Shown piece after piece: positions 39,932-51,432 of a stretch of 64,000 nt of DNA. The notes beneath the pieces were generated by a model that had not been told where the DNA came from, searched no databases, and worked only from the letters and a program-made list of their open reading frames with translations. The translations under genes and the position numbers were made by a program. The DNA is taken from positions 1-64,000 of the forward strand of contig ARYC01000206.1 in assembly GCA_000711775.1 (NCBI GenBank), given 5' to 3'. This DNA is from Oxytricha trifallax. Taxonomy: Eukaryota > Ciliophora > Spirotrichea > Sporadotrichida > Oxytrichidae. The first letter of the stretch is position 1; each line of letters begins with the position of its first letter.

Positions 39932-40246
39932 TCATATTTTAATAGATATTTTCAATATCTTTTGGATTTGCTGTGAGTTTAATTGGAACATCACCTGCTT
40001 TTTGCTTTATTCTTCATGCTCAAATAATGCTTAGTCATTAATAATTTGCTGTTATTAATCTCAAACATTTACCTCGAACAATTTGCTAAATGTTTGCACT
40101 CCAGCAATAACTTCTACATATTTAAGGACTGCAATCAAAATTAAGGTTTCGGACACTTCTTGCGTGAAGTTTAGTCGATGCTCTCGTTTTTAACTAAGAG
40201 CTTTCCCCAATAAATTTTCATATTTTTATTGACTTCTGACACTTCA
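39932..40246 (-). CDS. coiled-coil-like protein, C-terminal part, with a 24-nt intron
   Basis: The minus-strand frame from about 40,246 reads KYENLLGKALSQKREHRLNF, then FTQEVSETLILIAVLKYVEV, and up to TFSKLFE. A GT...AG segment of 24 nt (40,072-40,049; starts GTAAATG, ends AACAG) contains the only in-frame TGA. Removing it keeps the frame and joins to QIINDQALFEHEEQSKKQVM. The protein ends at TGA (39,934-39,932). Regular hydrophobic spacing suggests long helices. The 5' end is not fixed; a splice site or upstream exon may lie near 40,246. A Paramecium-sized intron like this supports a ciliate origin. The family is unknown. Confidence 0.55.
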
Positions 40247-42092
40247 TGCAAGAAATACATATTTTATTCCCTTAGTTTCCTTAAATTTCTTTCTTTTATC
40301 TATTTGACTTTATGATATTACCAACATTTTATGTCCTTTCGATTTCTATTATTCAACAAATTATTTTATCCAAACGAATCTAACTGAACTTTCTACGAAT
40401 TATATAAACGATTCATTCTTATTTTTACAGTTCTAAAATATGTTTTTTATCTAATGCTTTTGGAATATATATATATATATAATTACAGCGTTTCTCAGTT
40501 ACAAATCAAGAATGGAAAATAATTGTAAAAATAGGAAATGCTAAAATTTATATTATAACTAATAAGAATGCTTGTTATTAAAATTAATAATATAAATGGA
40601 CAGTTTCCGCATCAAATTAATTATAGTAAATTGTTATCATATGTTTGCTTTTAATTTTAACTTTGTAAATTACTCTATCAGATCGATTGTAAAGTTTATG
40701 TCTCTGACCACTATCTGTTTTAATCAGATGAACTTCTCAAATAAATAAATTATACGAGATATTTTTCTTAGATTATATCTTTTATATGTTAAACAAAGGC
40801 ATATGATTAATACTTTTTGTATTGTTGTTGTTAAATTATTTGTAATAACCTGTCTCTCTTTAAAAAATCTTAATTTTTATTAAATTATTTATCTTTAAAA
40901 CGTGTAAAATTATCTCCAATTATTTTTCGCTTAAGATACCCTTTTTATAAGTAGTCTTACAGTGATATTAAATTAAAAGTCAATTATTTACTGTTTATAA
41001 GAGATATTATTGATTTTACTACTTCATTTTTCATTAATTTAAAAATATGATCTTTTATTTTAAGATATCTAAAACTTAATGAGTAGTCTCTTGCTTACCA
41101 TGTTGTTCATTGTGTTTCTTAAAAGATTTAAAGTTATCCTAATAAATAATGATTAGTAGTGTAAATAACAATTTGGGGTTGTTTATATTGGAGTTCTTGC
41201 AAGCAACAAATTGCTCAAAAGCTATCGTTAAAAGAGTTTTAAAGATTTTATACTATAAATCTGATAACTTCGTAGATTGTAAACATCAAAGACACTTTCT
41301 ATAACAAATCTACTCAATATAAGTTAGAAATTTTATTAGGATTTGCTGAAAATTTAAATGTTAAAATGTTGATTTTTCGTTAGATATGCTTGTTTGTTAT
41401 ATTCGAGTAGAATTTCTGCCAGTTCAAAATTTCTTCTGATGATTATATATAAATAAAAATCCATTCTTTAGTGACTCTCTTCCACCGATAAAAAGCCAAA
41501 AATAGTGCCACAATAAAAAGAAGTCTAATTTTGTATAACTTTTATAGGATAATCTAGTCAAGCATTCGACACAGTTCAAGTATCTATTGATCTTACTTAA
41601 TTAATTTCATTATAATTTATTTGGCTTAGTTGTTTTCAAAGGTATTCTTGAATTAGCTATTATTACGTATTAATTCTAATTCAGTTTTCAAATAGCTGAT
41701 TAATCAGTTTTTTCTCGTATAATGCTATATTTATTTTTGGAATATTTTATTATAGTGCATGCATGATCCTTACTGATTAATTCAAGAATAAGTTTTACAT
41801 TTTTTTAATTGTCATCATCGGGAGATCTGATGAAGTATTAAATTAAGTAACTGTTCTCTTTAATTATGGATTATATCTCCCATATACAAACTTAATAATA
41901 AGCTCTCTAATTTAATAAAATATATGAATTTATATGCAACTAAATATTGACTATTAAATTAATGCATTCATTTATTTGAAAGGTTTTATTAAAAAGCTGC
42001 TTTTAAGCTATGTGTTTTTTTAGGAGAGATTATGCTCTTTTATACAAGGCTTTCCAGTTTTTAGTATGATCAAATCTACTATTGAAAAAACT
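40247..42092. other. AT-rich intergenic sequence
   Basis: No gene could be supported; there is a short (AT)n tract near 40,467. Confidence 0.4.
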
Positions 42093-43603
42093 TCAAAGCA
42101 TTGATATTAAGTAAAGACCATTACGTTTTAAATTTTAATTAAATTAATTATATATTTTTTTAGCTAGTGAGTAAAAACATTATAACAAGTCAAATATTTA
42201 TACCTTGGGGTCATTCTCGACTAATGCTTTATAAAGCAATTTTTTTATTTCTAAATGTTGAACAAATTTCTTTAAGAATGCCTCAACTCTTTTCTTTATT
42301 TACTTTTTCTTTTCATTAATAAATTTAAATTTCTCTGCCTGCAAAATATTCCAATATTACTAATGCGGCTGAATATATATCCCAGTATTTGTTACCGCTA
42401 GTGAGCTCGAGTTAAGAATTTATGTATTTGTTATTAGGGCTTGGCCTCGAGTTTGAAACGTCATTTCCCTTGATGTAATACTTATAATTTCTTAAAAATA
42501 TTTATAATTCCGTGTCATTATCAATCAAGAAAATATCAGGCTTAATATCTCTGTGAACAATATCGTTTACATGTAATTCTTAAATTGACTAAAGCATTCC
42601 AAGCATGCCAAGATTTAACAATTATTGATCCATTCTTTTGTTTAAAATTGTTTTTAGTGTAACATAGTAGGCTCTTGTTATTGTTATAATTTCTTCATTC
42701 TCATGTTTGGCTCCTAGTATTTGATTTTGATATTTATGCTATTTTAGCTTGAAATTTCATAAATTTATATTAACTCCAAAAGTTATCATATTCATGTTTG
42801 TTATTTAAAAGATCAGTAAATTTTTAGCTTTAGAATTTTTTCTTTTAATCTTGAAGTTTTAAATCAAGTTTTATAAAACTCTTAATTACCAAATTATCCT
42901 AAAATAATTCATCCATAAACTTTTAGATAGATAGTAACAAGGTTTAATAAAAATATATTTATTTAATTTACTGATTCGTCTTGTTCAATTTTATTATTGC
43001 AATTTTAAAAAGTATTTATTTATTCTTCCAAATTGTCATTATTAAGTTTTTCATCTTTTTTTTTAATTATCTTCAACCAATAGTTAGTTAACAATAAGCT
43101 CATAATATGGACTCTTTTTGATTTTCTGATTTATTAATAATCCTGAGGATTATTCAAGCTACTACCTTTTAAAAACATCCTAGATAATTTATAAATAATA
43201 GATTAAGCTTACTTGAGGTTATATATTTTTTGAGAGTAATTCTTGTTCATTTTGATCTAAGAAGTGTAATATTAGTTATTCTCTATCTTTGTTTTGTTAG
43301 AACTTGCAATCTTTCACATTACACATATATTGCCCTCGAATTTAGGCAAAAGTATATATTTCCCTTTTTTTATTTGTGCTCTTATCTGTGCTTCCTTAAT
43401 TATATTTCATTGTATATTTTGCTACATTATTGACAAGTGACTAAATATTTTGGTTTTATGATTAAATTTCTATCTTTTTTGTGTTGATGGCTCCACTTTT
43501 CAAACTTTTGATCAGTAAACTTAAACTCTTCAAAATTGTATAATCTGTTTTTTCTCTCTCTAAGTTTCTGAATTCTTGCTTCTTGCTATAATATTTTTGG
43601 CAT
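42093..43603 (-). CDS. zinc-finger and protein-kinase-like gene, frame-interrupted
   Basis: Reading from ATG 43,603, the N-terminus is MPKILQQEARIQKLRERKNR. It is followed by a classical C2H2-like finger, CQQCSKIYNEIQLRKHRQEH (C-x2-C, H-x3-H), and a second Cys-containing segment. Near 42,540-42,590 is a kinase catalytic loop, DIVHRDIKPDIFLIDND (HRD present; Asp where Asn is usual after KP). Next comes an activation segment without a recognisable DFG, a helix-F-like WDIYSAALVILEYFAG, and a C-lobe end VENDPK. Protein kinases transfer phosphate from ATP; with DFG not evident this may be a pseudokinase. At least two frame slips occur, so it is a pseudogene or contains sequence errors. A hairpin motif lies 142 bp upstream of the start. 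Confidence 0.65.
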
Positions 43604-43744
43604 CTATAATGTATTGAGTAATAAAGTTAACTGTTAAAGTTGAAAATTATAAAAAATAATAAATCACTAAGCTTTATATGTGTTCATATCTATAATTAAG
43701 CTTAATTAATAAATTATTATAAAATTATACGAATAAATATTCAA

Positions 43745-43795
43745 TTGTCGGCAGTTTTTGAAAAGTGCCGACGGTTGCTGCTGATTTAATATTTT
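43745..43795. promoter_or_regulatory. conserved hairpin motif, copy A, upstream of the kinase gene
   Basis: GTCGGCA and TGCCGAC form a perfect 7-bp stem around GTTTTTGAAAAG, followed by GGTTGCTGC. A related sequence lies at 63,652-63,700. Each copy is 125-142 bp upstream of a minus-strand start codon, in the same orientation relative to the gene. That position suggests a promoter element or the remnant of a small repeat. Confidence 0.5.
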
Positions 43796-44224
43796 GTAAT
43801 TAATTTATTATAATATATAAACTTGATTATAGTTAAAGCCCTAAATAAAAAGTTTTATTAATAATATAAATTCCAAAAGAATTAACTTTAAAATCTTTTA
43901 AGAACAATGATAATCTTTAAGTTTTCTGACAAATTATTTTTTAATTACCTATAATTTTAAAATCCTGGCATATTAAAGTTAGAGTCATCAACTTGCTAGT
44001 TATTAAAAATTCAAATATATTTATATTAATCAATATAAATTTTAGAGTTAATTCAGATTGATTGTAAAACAGACCTAATTTTAATTCATGAATATATAAA
44101 CAGTTGACGCAAGACTGCTGCAAGGAAGATTAAGTTCCAAACAAAACTGGTACACCTTTCTTAAGTACCAAAGTAAACTTTTCATTTTATATTAATTTAA
44201 TGAAGATTTTTGCATGCCAAGTTA
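43796..44224. other. AT-rich, no gene seen
   Basis: No frame is supported on either strand; a 60-codon minus-strand frame here is typical of chance. Confidence 0.4.
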
Positions 44225-44792
44225 TAAAAACACTACCATGAGATTCATCAGAGAATACCTACAAGGTGTCAAATTCTTAATAAAGTAATAAAATATATCC
44301 TGAATTAAAAATTGAAAGCATCCTGAACAAAGTTAACACAGCTCATGAATCACTTGAATTTTTATGATTAGAAACAACTTCCAGAAAGAGAGTTTTCTAT
44401 AATATTTTAGGCACTCTAACACCCTAGCATTTAGAGAATCTTGTAATTGGTTAACACAGAATTAGAAATTTTGTAGATGCTGGTCACGCTTAGGAAACAA
44501 GACATTGCAATAAGAGATGATATTTTTAAGGAAATTTAATCTGAATCTTATTCTCGAGTAATTTGAATAAAATTAATAATATTTATTATTTTAGAGGCAA
44601 GCAAGGAGCAAAGGAAGCGCCATTCTTAAAGTCTAAGCTAAGGCTAAAAGACAATAGTTAAAAAAAAGAAAGAAATATGAGCTTTAATAATAATTTATCA
44701 AACCTACAAATGTTGAGATGGAATAATTAGACGTTAAAGAAAATGAGGAAGTCAAAACTAATAATTAAAAAAAGTTTAAGTTTATTTTATGA
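44225..44792 (+). CDS. spliced gene with Lys/Arg-rich C-terminal exon, product unknown
   Basis: The last exon (44,595-44,792) gives 65 codons ending at TGA. It is lysine/arginine-rich at first (AILKVQAKAKRQQLKKRKKY) and then acidic (VEMEQLDVKENEEVK). A 37-nt GT-AG intron (44,558-44,594; GTAATTTG...ATTTTAG) joins it in phase 0 to an upstream frame ending RDDIFKEIQSESYSR. Further upstream two frames alternate (YPELKIESILNKVNTAHESL; ILQLVNTELEILQMLVTLRK), so at least one more intron or frame slip is present. The 5' end is not fixed. The helical, charged composition is strongly coding, but no family is assigned. Confidence 0.55.
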
Positions 44793-46795
44793 ATTATATT
44801 TAATTATGTTAATATACAATAAAAGACTCCAATTTCATAATTACTGTTTAGTCTCTAAGTAGTCCTCTATTTTCTCAAAATGTCTATCAATTATTTTCCG
44901 AATAAAATTTCTATCAACTTAATTTATTTTTGTATATTCTTTTTATATAGACGACACTTCTTCAATTCAATGGTACTAAGGTGAGTAAGATGCATTGTAT
45001 ATAATACTCCAGCCTTTGTCTTTTATAAACAATTAAACTTATCTTGACCTATAAACGCGAAGATTGTCCATAAATACCTTTTCTTGATTGTTATAATTGT
45101 AGAGTTATTCCAAACACTGTATAAATTTTTTTGTATTAAGAGAATTTACTGAAATATAGTTCTCCTCTACTCCGCATTGGTATGAGATACAAAGTATCAA
45201 TGCTTAAGTATTAAACCTCACTCCTAATTATTATAATTCTACTTTATTATATTGTTAGTCCATGCCCTATTCTTGAGAGAGAATGGTTGGAATATACTCT
45301 CATCAATATAAATTATCTTCGTATTTCATTAGCTAACTCTCACTAATTAAGAAAACTAAAGAATTCTTTCTTGGTCTATTTATTTGTATTTTCAGTGTGT
45401 GAGGTGATACCATTTATTTATTTATCTATATTTAATTCCAAATTTTTTATAAATTTTCTTCAGAAATGTAGCACTCTTCACTAATCCAGGATATTTTAAT
45501 TATATTTTGCTTAATCTTTAATAAATTGTTAAATGCTAAATTCTTTATAACTAAAGTTTAGGATTTAATGAAGTGCATTCGTTTTCGAATTATTTCTATA
45601 TCATACTTTATCTCTTCTTAGGATAAATTAATTTGTTGTTAACTTTATTAATGCAGATCTATATGACAACGTGCATTTTAACTCTTATCAATTATGAAGT
45701 AAGTTTGTAGGATAAGTAAACAAATCTGTCTCAGTTAGGAGATTAAGAGTTAACCTTAGTCTAAGAATTTTATTTATTTGTTCTATATTGAGTTGCTTTA
45801 ATATTTTCATTAATTATTAAAGTTATTATTTCAAATAATTTTAATTATAATTTTTACAGCCTATTTGGATTTTATGGATTATATTGGCTTATTTTAAGAA
45901 TACCTAAAATTTTGCTAAACTGAATATTTTATAATAAGATGTCAGCTATAATGAATAAGACTTTTATTTATTTTTAAATAGGAGTTATAATAGGAAAGTT
46001 ATTCATTGTTTGTATCCTTTTATTAGCTGTTGCAAAATTAATCACATTATTATCAAATGCTCTTAATGAAAGAATTTGCTTTCAATAAAAGTGATTATCT
46101 TTTGAAATATAAATTTTATATTATAAAATTTCAAAACCTCTTTCTATTGACCAATTATTTATTTTTTAGAAAGTTTATAGATAAATTATTGAAAATAATT
46201 GATGTTTAAAAGCATTTTACCAGTCTTCTTAAAGAAGTTTTCATAAAAGTTGAAAGAGTTTCTTCATTAATTTATAGTTAAACACCCATCAAAGTATGTT
46301 TGCATTCTTTTGATCGTAATTTAGAATCCTGCTAAGAATTTATTTATTGTGAGTTGTTTTGCTATCTTAAGGCGGATGTTATTTCAATGGTGATTTAAAT
46401 TCTCAGAATTAATAGTGTACATTTCGATTTTAATTTTTATGTTGTTTCTTCTTCGATCTCTGTGTAAGTTTTAGTTATTAGAGATTTTGAAAACACAAAT
46501 AATGCCGTTATTAAATTAAGCAATTGATATTTGTATTTAATCATAAATACATATTGGAGTAAATTGAAATAATTTTTTAAGATGATCAAACAGGTTAAAA
46601 ATTAAAAATTATACAATCAAATAATAGTACAATGAAGATTATTAATAAATAATTAAATTTTAGTTATATAAAATATGCTTATACATTTAGAGAAAAAAAG
46701 ATGATTTTAACAATAGTATAACTAAAAAGTTCAATTAAAAGATTCGATATCGTAACTTTTACAAATTCATTAAAAACGATTTAAAATAATTAATG
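44793..46795. other. AT-rich intergenic sequence
   Basis: No gene could be supported. Short GC-richer patches near 45,160-45,300 have no frame that stands out. Confidence 0.4.
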
Positions 46796-47892
46796 ATTAT
46801 TATCGATATAATACATAAAAAATAGGTAAATTGGTAGAAGTGCAAATGAAGATTAAGAAAAATTAAATATAACTGTCATGTTTTTAATATAACGATAAAT
46901 TAAGTTTTGAGCATCTTAGTAAATTATTGAATATATGTCAATAGAATCTGCTGGTTTGAATTTCCCTAATTTCTTCATCGTCAAGCTCACCAGTTAAGAA
47001 ATCGAAGAAGTTTTGCTTCTCACTTAGTGGAATGAAATCTTGCTGAACTCAATGGTAAACATAGAGAAAGCCGAAGCAGAATACTATGAAAGTAACGAAG
47101 AAGGACACTACTTAAGAAACAATTTTTTTCTGCATCTCGGATTTCTCCTCCTCAGTTAACTTTGGAGAAACGATTACATCTTTTGATCATTTTCAGTAAT
47201 TACCTTGATTGTGTCATCTAACTCTTTTTCAACAAAGATTGGCTCATTTTATGATCGATAACCTTCTCTTCATTCTAAGGTTGAGCATCTGGGGCTGTAT
47301 TGGAATTTACTGGAATCATTTCTGGCTTATGTTCTATTAGATTAGTTTCTTCAATTAAAAGTGCTCAATCAATAACTTCCTAGACTTTATTATCTTCTTG
47401 GACTTAATCATTACTAATAAGTGCATGAGAAATTGGATCAGTGAAATTTTTGGTTTAGTCCATTTCAAGAGTCATAATTGGTTCTCCGTTTTCATACTTG
47501 ACTTTATCTCTAGAATAAACATATTTTTCTCCAAGTCAATTATCACATTGTAAGCATTTAGAGCATCCAATTAAATTGCTATATTCCACTTCTTCAAGTA
47601 ATCGATGTAATTTTTAATGTCCTCTGAAAAATATAAATTATAAGTATTTAAACTTAAAAATTTTAGACTATTATAATGTATTAATTACTCACGTATTTTG
47701 TCTTCTATTCAGCTGGTAATCTGTCCAATTGGTCTTTTGCTGTTGAGATAATTCTATCTAAATTAATAATTAACAATTTTAAAACTTAATTTGTCGTTAT
47801 ATTAAAAGCATGACTGTTATATTTAATGTTTCTCAATCTTCATTTGCACCTATACCAATTTACCTAATTTTTATGTATTTTATCGATAATAT
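46796..47892. mobile_element. 1.1-kb unit with ~112-bp terminal inverted repeats enclosing one spliced gene
   Basis: The left arm (46,796-46,908) and right arm (47,781-47,892) are inverted copies, about 90% identical by eye over their whole length. Both contain GGTAAATTGGTA, GTGCAAATGAAGATT and ATTAAATATAAC. Outside these limits similarity stops at once. No target-site duplication was evident. The enclosed gene starts inside the right arm and ends about 30 bp inside the left arm. It may be a DNA transposon or large MITE carrying a cargo gene, or a local inverted duplication of a gene's 5' end. No transposase is present, so it would depend on one supplied elsewhere. Confidence 0.8.
46938..47843 (-). 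CDS. acidic single-pass membrane protein gene, two exons, inside the inverted-repeat unit
   Basis: ATG (47,843) lies in the right inverted repeat. Exon 1 ends at 47,693. A 69-nt intron (47,692-47,624; GTGAGT...TTTTCAG) joins to NYIDYLKKWNIAIQLDALNA. A long acidic region follows (NEEKVID, VEKELDDTIKVITEND). Next comes one hydrophobic segment, VVSFFVTFIVFCFGFLYVYH, about 55 residues from the end, and a short acidic tail, FDFLTGELDDEEIREIQ, before TGA (46,940-46,938). Full length is about 280 aa. Three single-base slips, each beside an A-run, and three in-frame TGA codons interrupt it. I cannot tell decay from sequence error and Trp-TGA. The product would be a type II or tail-proximal membrane protein. 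The family is unknown. Confidence 0.65.
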
Positions 47893-48171
47893 CTATTCTA
47901 CTAGGCAATAAAATTTAAAGGATAGCCAGAAGAATCTAAACTATGTCAAAATTGTAATACATAACAAATCAATATGCTTACCTGGGTAATTGTAATAGTG
48001 TGGTAAAAAGAACCCTAACAAAATCACAGATTTCTTAAGATCCTATATCCTTCAATAAATAATAAATTAAATTATACATGATTTAATTAATAAAAATAGA
48101 TAAAAAAGTTTTTCTATTAGTATTAAAGTGTAAAAGTAAAAAATTAAACTCCTAAGTGTTATAATGCAATA

Positions 48172-48283
48172 CCCCCCCCCTTCCACTAAAACTCCATGGA
48201 AAAAAATATTTGCTTCTTCTCGTCGCAAATACGGCGAATAAAAAAAATATTTTTTTCTTCGAGTTTGAGTGTAAGGGGGGGGG
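48172..48283. mobile_element. 112-bp hairpin element with poly-C/poly-G ends
   Basis: C9-TTCCACTAAAACTC (48,172-48,194) is matched inverted by GAGTTTGAGTGTAA-G9 (48,261-48,283) with two mismatches over 23 bp. The centre contains ATTTGC...GCAAAT and AAAAAATATTT-type repeats. No target-site duplication is seen. It resembles the 39.2-kb element in having homopolymer G/C termini, but with opposite polarity (C first) and unrelated inner ends. It could be a mini-MITE or a structured RNA locus. Confidence 0.6.
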
Positions 48284-49039
48284 TCTTCTTTTTTCTTTTT
48301 TCATTTCTATTTTTCCTTACTTACTTCCTTCTTTCAATTAAAATAATAATTTTCTTGTATGATATAAATTAATAAAAATACTTAATACCCTGCCTAGAAA
48401 GATTTGTTAAATTCTCAATTATTATTATTAATTATTTTTATCTTGCAAAATTTTTAATATTAATTACTTTTTACTTAGTGTTATAAGTTGAATTAACAAT
48501 ATATAACGGTTAATATAAGTACTATATAATAAACATTAGGAAGATTTGATTTTTTATACGGTTTTATTTTAAATTTCAATTTCTCTTTCCCGTATAAGAT
48601 TATTTTATTTTTGCAAATAGTCCTAATAAACCTCGTTGCTGAAAGCTTGTATTTTTTGGAGCTTTTAGTATAAATATTGATATGAATTTGTCTTTTGAGA
48701 CATAGTCGGGAGCTTAGCTAACAATTTATGTAAATAAGCTTATTGACTTTTCAATGTATTAGAAAGTTCATGGCAATTTTAACTACTTTGATATTCTCAA
48801 ATATACTTGAAGGATTTCTATTGCATGAACTAGCTGTTGACTTTATAGACACTATTGATGATTAAATTCTAAACTATTATGATTGAATATAAATTATAAA
48901 CAATTATGATTGAATATAAATTATAAACAATTAGCCTAATTTGATTGTTCATTTAATATTAGTTTGATAATTTATAAATTAATCACATTAATCTAATCAT
49001 GAACTAAAACGACTATATATATATATTCAAATTAAATAT
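48284..49039. other. AT-rich; 27-bp direct repeat at 48,876-48,930
   Basis: ATTATGATTGAATATAAATT occurs twice, 27 bp apart, as an exact tandem duplication. Otherwise I see nothing I can call. Confidence 0.5.
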
Positions 49040-49640
49040 ATCATAATAAACATGCCTGTAAACTTCAGTATTAGGATATTTCTTAACCAAATCCATAAAA
49101 ATTATTATGTCCTATATAATTGTAAAAGTATTCTACTTTCTTAACCTCTATTTCCCAACAATATATTTGCTGTTGTTAATGGTAACAGTAGTAAATAACT
49201 TGGTAATTTAATTAACCAATAATTTACTATCAAATAGTATATATTATATCTACAAATTAATTCATAACTAATAATTGCTTACCTCTAAAATGTGTAAAAT
49301 GTTTTATTGCCATGTTCTAGCTCATCTTCCGAGCTTAACATATTTGTCTCATCCTTCTTGATAGTCTTAGTTAGGTTTTTTTAACAGCTTTTTAAGGTCA
49401 CTCTATTGCCTTCATTATCTATCTTGTTGTACTAACTTGATCACTTCTGTTTTTTCTTTTCTTTTATCTATCATTAAACATTAAGTCATAATGCAGTTAA
49501 GGTATCCATAGAATTCATAATCTGCACTCTCATAAAGTTTGAATTCCATTTCTAAATATGTTTGGCATTCATTTGTTAAGATTATTTCTTTCCATATATA
49601 TTTCGTGGTTAAAGCTTAGATATTTTGAAACTTTCACTAT
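49040..49640 (-). CDS. multi-exon coding region, product unknown
   Basis: From about 49,640 the minus strand reads YIWKEIILTNECQTYLEMEF, then EFKLYESADYEFYGYLNC, then RKEKTEVIKLVQQDR. After a frame slip near 49,430 come KSCQKNLTKTIKKDETNMLS and SSEDELEHGNKTFYTFQR, ending at a GTAAGC splice donor (49,282). Further down, FMDLVKKYPNTEVYRHVYYD (49,110-49,040) is again coding-like. Composition is clearly that of protein. A start codon and the last exon are not fixed. It may join the coding stretch at 49,740-50,030. No family is recognised. Confidence 0.5.
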
Positions 49641-49739
49641 TCAGTTAAAATCAAAAAATTTACCAAATTGTAGAAATAAATATACATTCAACTCATTAAT
49701 TATATAAAATTTATTGATTAATATTTATAAAATTTTAAA

Positions 49740-50030
49740 CCTAATACGTTAGAATGGATGCTTGATTTTGTCTGCATATATAGGTAGCTCAGTGACATGA
49801 TAACATCGACTTCTATCACCATGAAACCCCAAAACAGAATAGGTTATAATCTCAATCTCTGCCAATCGCTCCCTTTTTGTAGCTCATTTAGATGATAGAG
49901 TGGACTGGTTGGTATTTCGGACTGATGAGTACTAAAATAGCATCTTTTCATCCCTGGGAAGCCTTATGACAAAAAATTTAACTTTTTACAGTTCGCCCCC
50001 TTATCATCTTTCAATTGCTTAGCACTTAAG
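49740..50030 (-). CDS. coding-like exon, frame uncertain
   Basis: A GC-richer island in which two minus-strand frames both look like protein. One is TGA-free (PTSPLYHLNELQKGSDWQRL region). The other is rich in charged residues (ATKRERLAEIEIITYSVLGF) with one TGA. It probably belongs to the same gene as 49,040-49,640, which lies immediately downstream on the same strand. Confidence 0.4.
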
Positions 50031-50689
50031 TTTTACTTTATATATAAGTTATTGATAATTATTCATTAAAGTTCAATAAGTTAGCATGGTTTATATTTAT
50101 TTTTTTTTACTCTTTAATATCTTTAATCTGATATTATTGTATGTTTTCTATTATTGTTATTAGACTACATAATGAAATTAGAAATCATTGTTATATAATA
50201 TAAATATGAGTATCCGTTTATATAAAAAATAAATACTAATTAAATAATCTTAATATATTTAAAGTTAATTAATAAGCTTTAAAGTCTTTTGAGATATATT
50301 ATTAATCAATTAATAAATTAATAAAATGAAAGGAAGTTTTATTAAAAAGGATTTACTTTTTTAAACTATTTAATCCAGAAATTAAATTAAACATTCTAAA
50401 CTTTTGTGATTATATTTAAATGCTCAATATTAGATTAATATAAATTTCATTTTAAAATTAAGTTTATTAAGATTAAATTTTTTTTCTTTAACTAGACTCA
50501 TAATATATTTTAAGACGATTAATGTAAGGAGTGTTCAAGCGGTGGTATTTTTATAATAGACTTTTACTTGTATTTAAAATTATGATGTAAATCTCATTTA
50601 TTATTGAGTATATACAAGTATAAATAAATGATAGTCATTTTAGCAGCTAAAGGGAGCGAAATAAAAAATATTATATTTTTCTCGCTAGA

Positions 50690-51432
50690 CTCCCCTAGTT
50701 GTAAAAGTGGTTCTGTATTTATTAATTATTGCAAAATAATAAACCCGCTACCTACATCATCGAAACAACATCAATGGCAGTGCTCTCTTTGAAAATTGAA
50801 GACTGAGTGCCATCTACTTCTATCTTACAAGATGGTGGTAGTTGATTGTATAAGTTGACTTGTTAATTTGACTTTCAAGCTGCATTAAGCGTTCATGCTC
50901 CCATTTTTGTTTTATAGATATTTAATTTCATTCATTTAATTTGGATAAAATAAATGAATATTAATCGCAAAAGTATATTAATTTTTGCGATTTGGCAAAT
51001 TTTTTAATTCTTACTGATTCTCACAATAGTTCAGTAATGGCAATACCTACACTGTAGTGGCAGCTTAGTGGAATGATGATACTTTTAACCATTTCCTTGT
51101 TTCTTAAATATCTGTTGTTTTTCAGTTAAAAATGGTCAACCCAAAGTATCTTTGAATTTTTTGGCATCAACTGTAATTAATGTGAGGATCAAGTGATTAT
51201 ATTTCAGATAATTAAACTGCATTTCTTTAAGATATCTCATTAATTTTCCCATTGTCTAATTATTGATGTGCTTGCCTAGAATCATTTACACATTTTGCCA
51301 TTCATCATGATTTTAGTCAAGTAATTGACTCTTAATGAATACAATTTTAATTACCAAATTCGTTATCTTTAAGATATTCTCCGACATGAATCCTCACACT
51401 GAGGCTTTCTAACTATGGTTCTTGTGCTGGAA
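50690..51432 (-). CDS. spliced or frame-slipped gene, product unknown
   Basis: After a possible 3' splice site (ATTCCAG, about 51,433) the minus strand reads EPQLESLSVRIHVGEYLKDN. One slip later comes FIKSQLLDQNHDEWQNVQMI, then TMGKLMRYLKEMQFNYLKYN, then LITVDAKKFKDTLG, an in-frame TGA, and PFLTEKQQIFKKQGNG. Near 50,890-50,740 it continues as KWEHERLMQLESQINK and CKIEVDGTQSSIFKESTAID. The TGA could sit inside a ~29-nt GT-AG intron or be Trp. Composition is very convincing for coding. No domain is recognised. Confidence 0.55.

Noticed and set aside
39208-48283. G/C runs as telomere repeats
   Set aside because: They are single homopolymer runs at inverted-repeat ends, not tandem G4T2- or G4T4-type units.
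49775-49900. GTAGCTCAGTGACA and GTAGCTCATTTAGATGATAGAG, resembling tRNA A-boxes
   Set aside because: No pairing anticodon or acceptor stems follow, and the complementary strand reads as protein.
49918-49950. CTGATGAG resembling a hammerhead ribozyme core or a snoRNA C box
   Set aside because: There is no GAAA core partner and no D box at a suitable distance.
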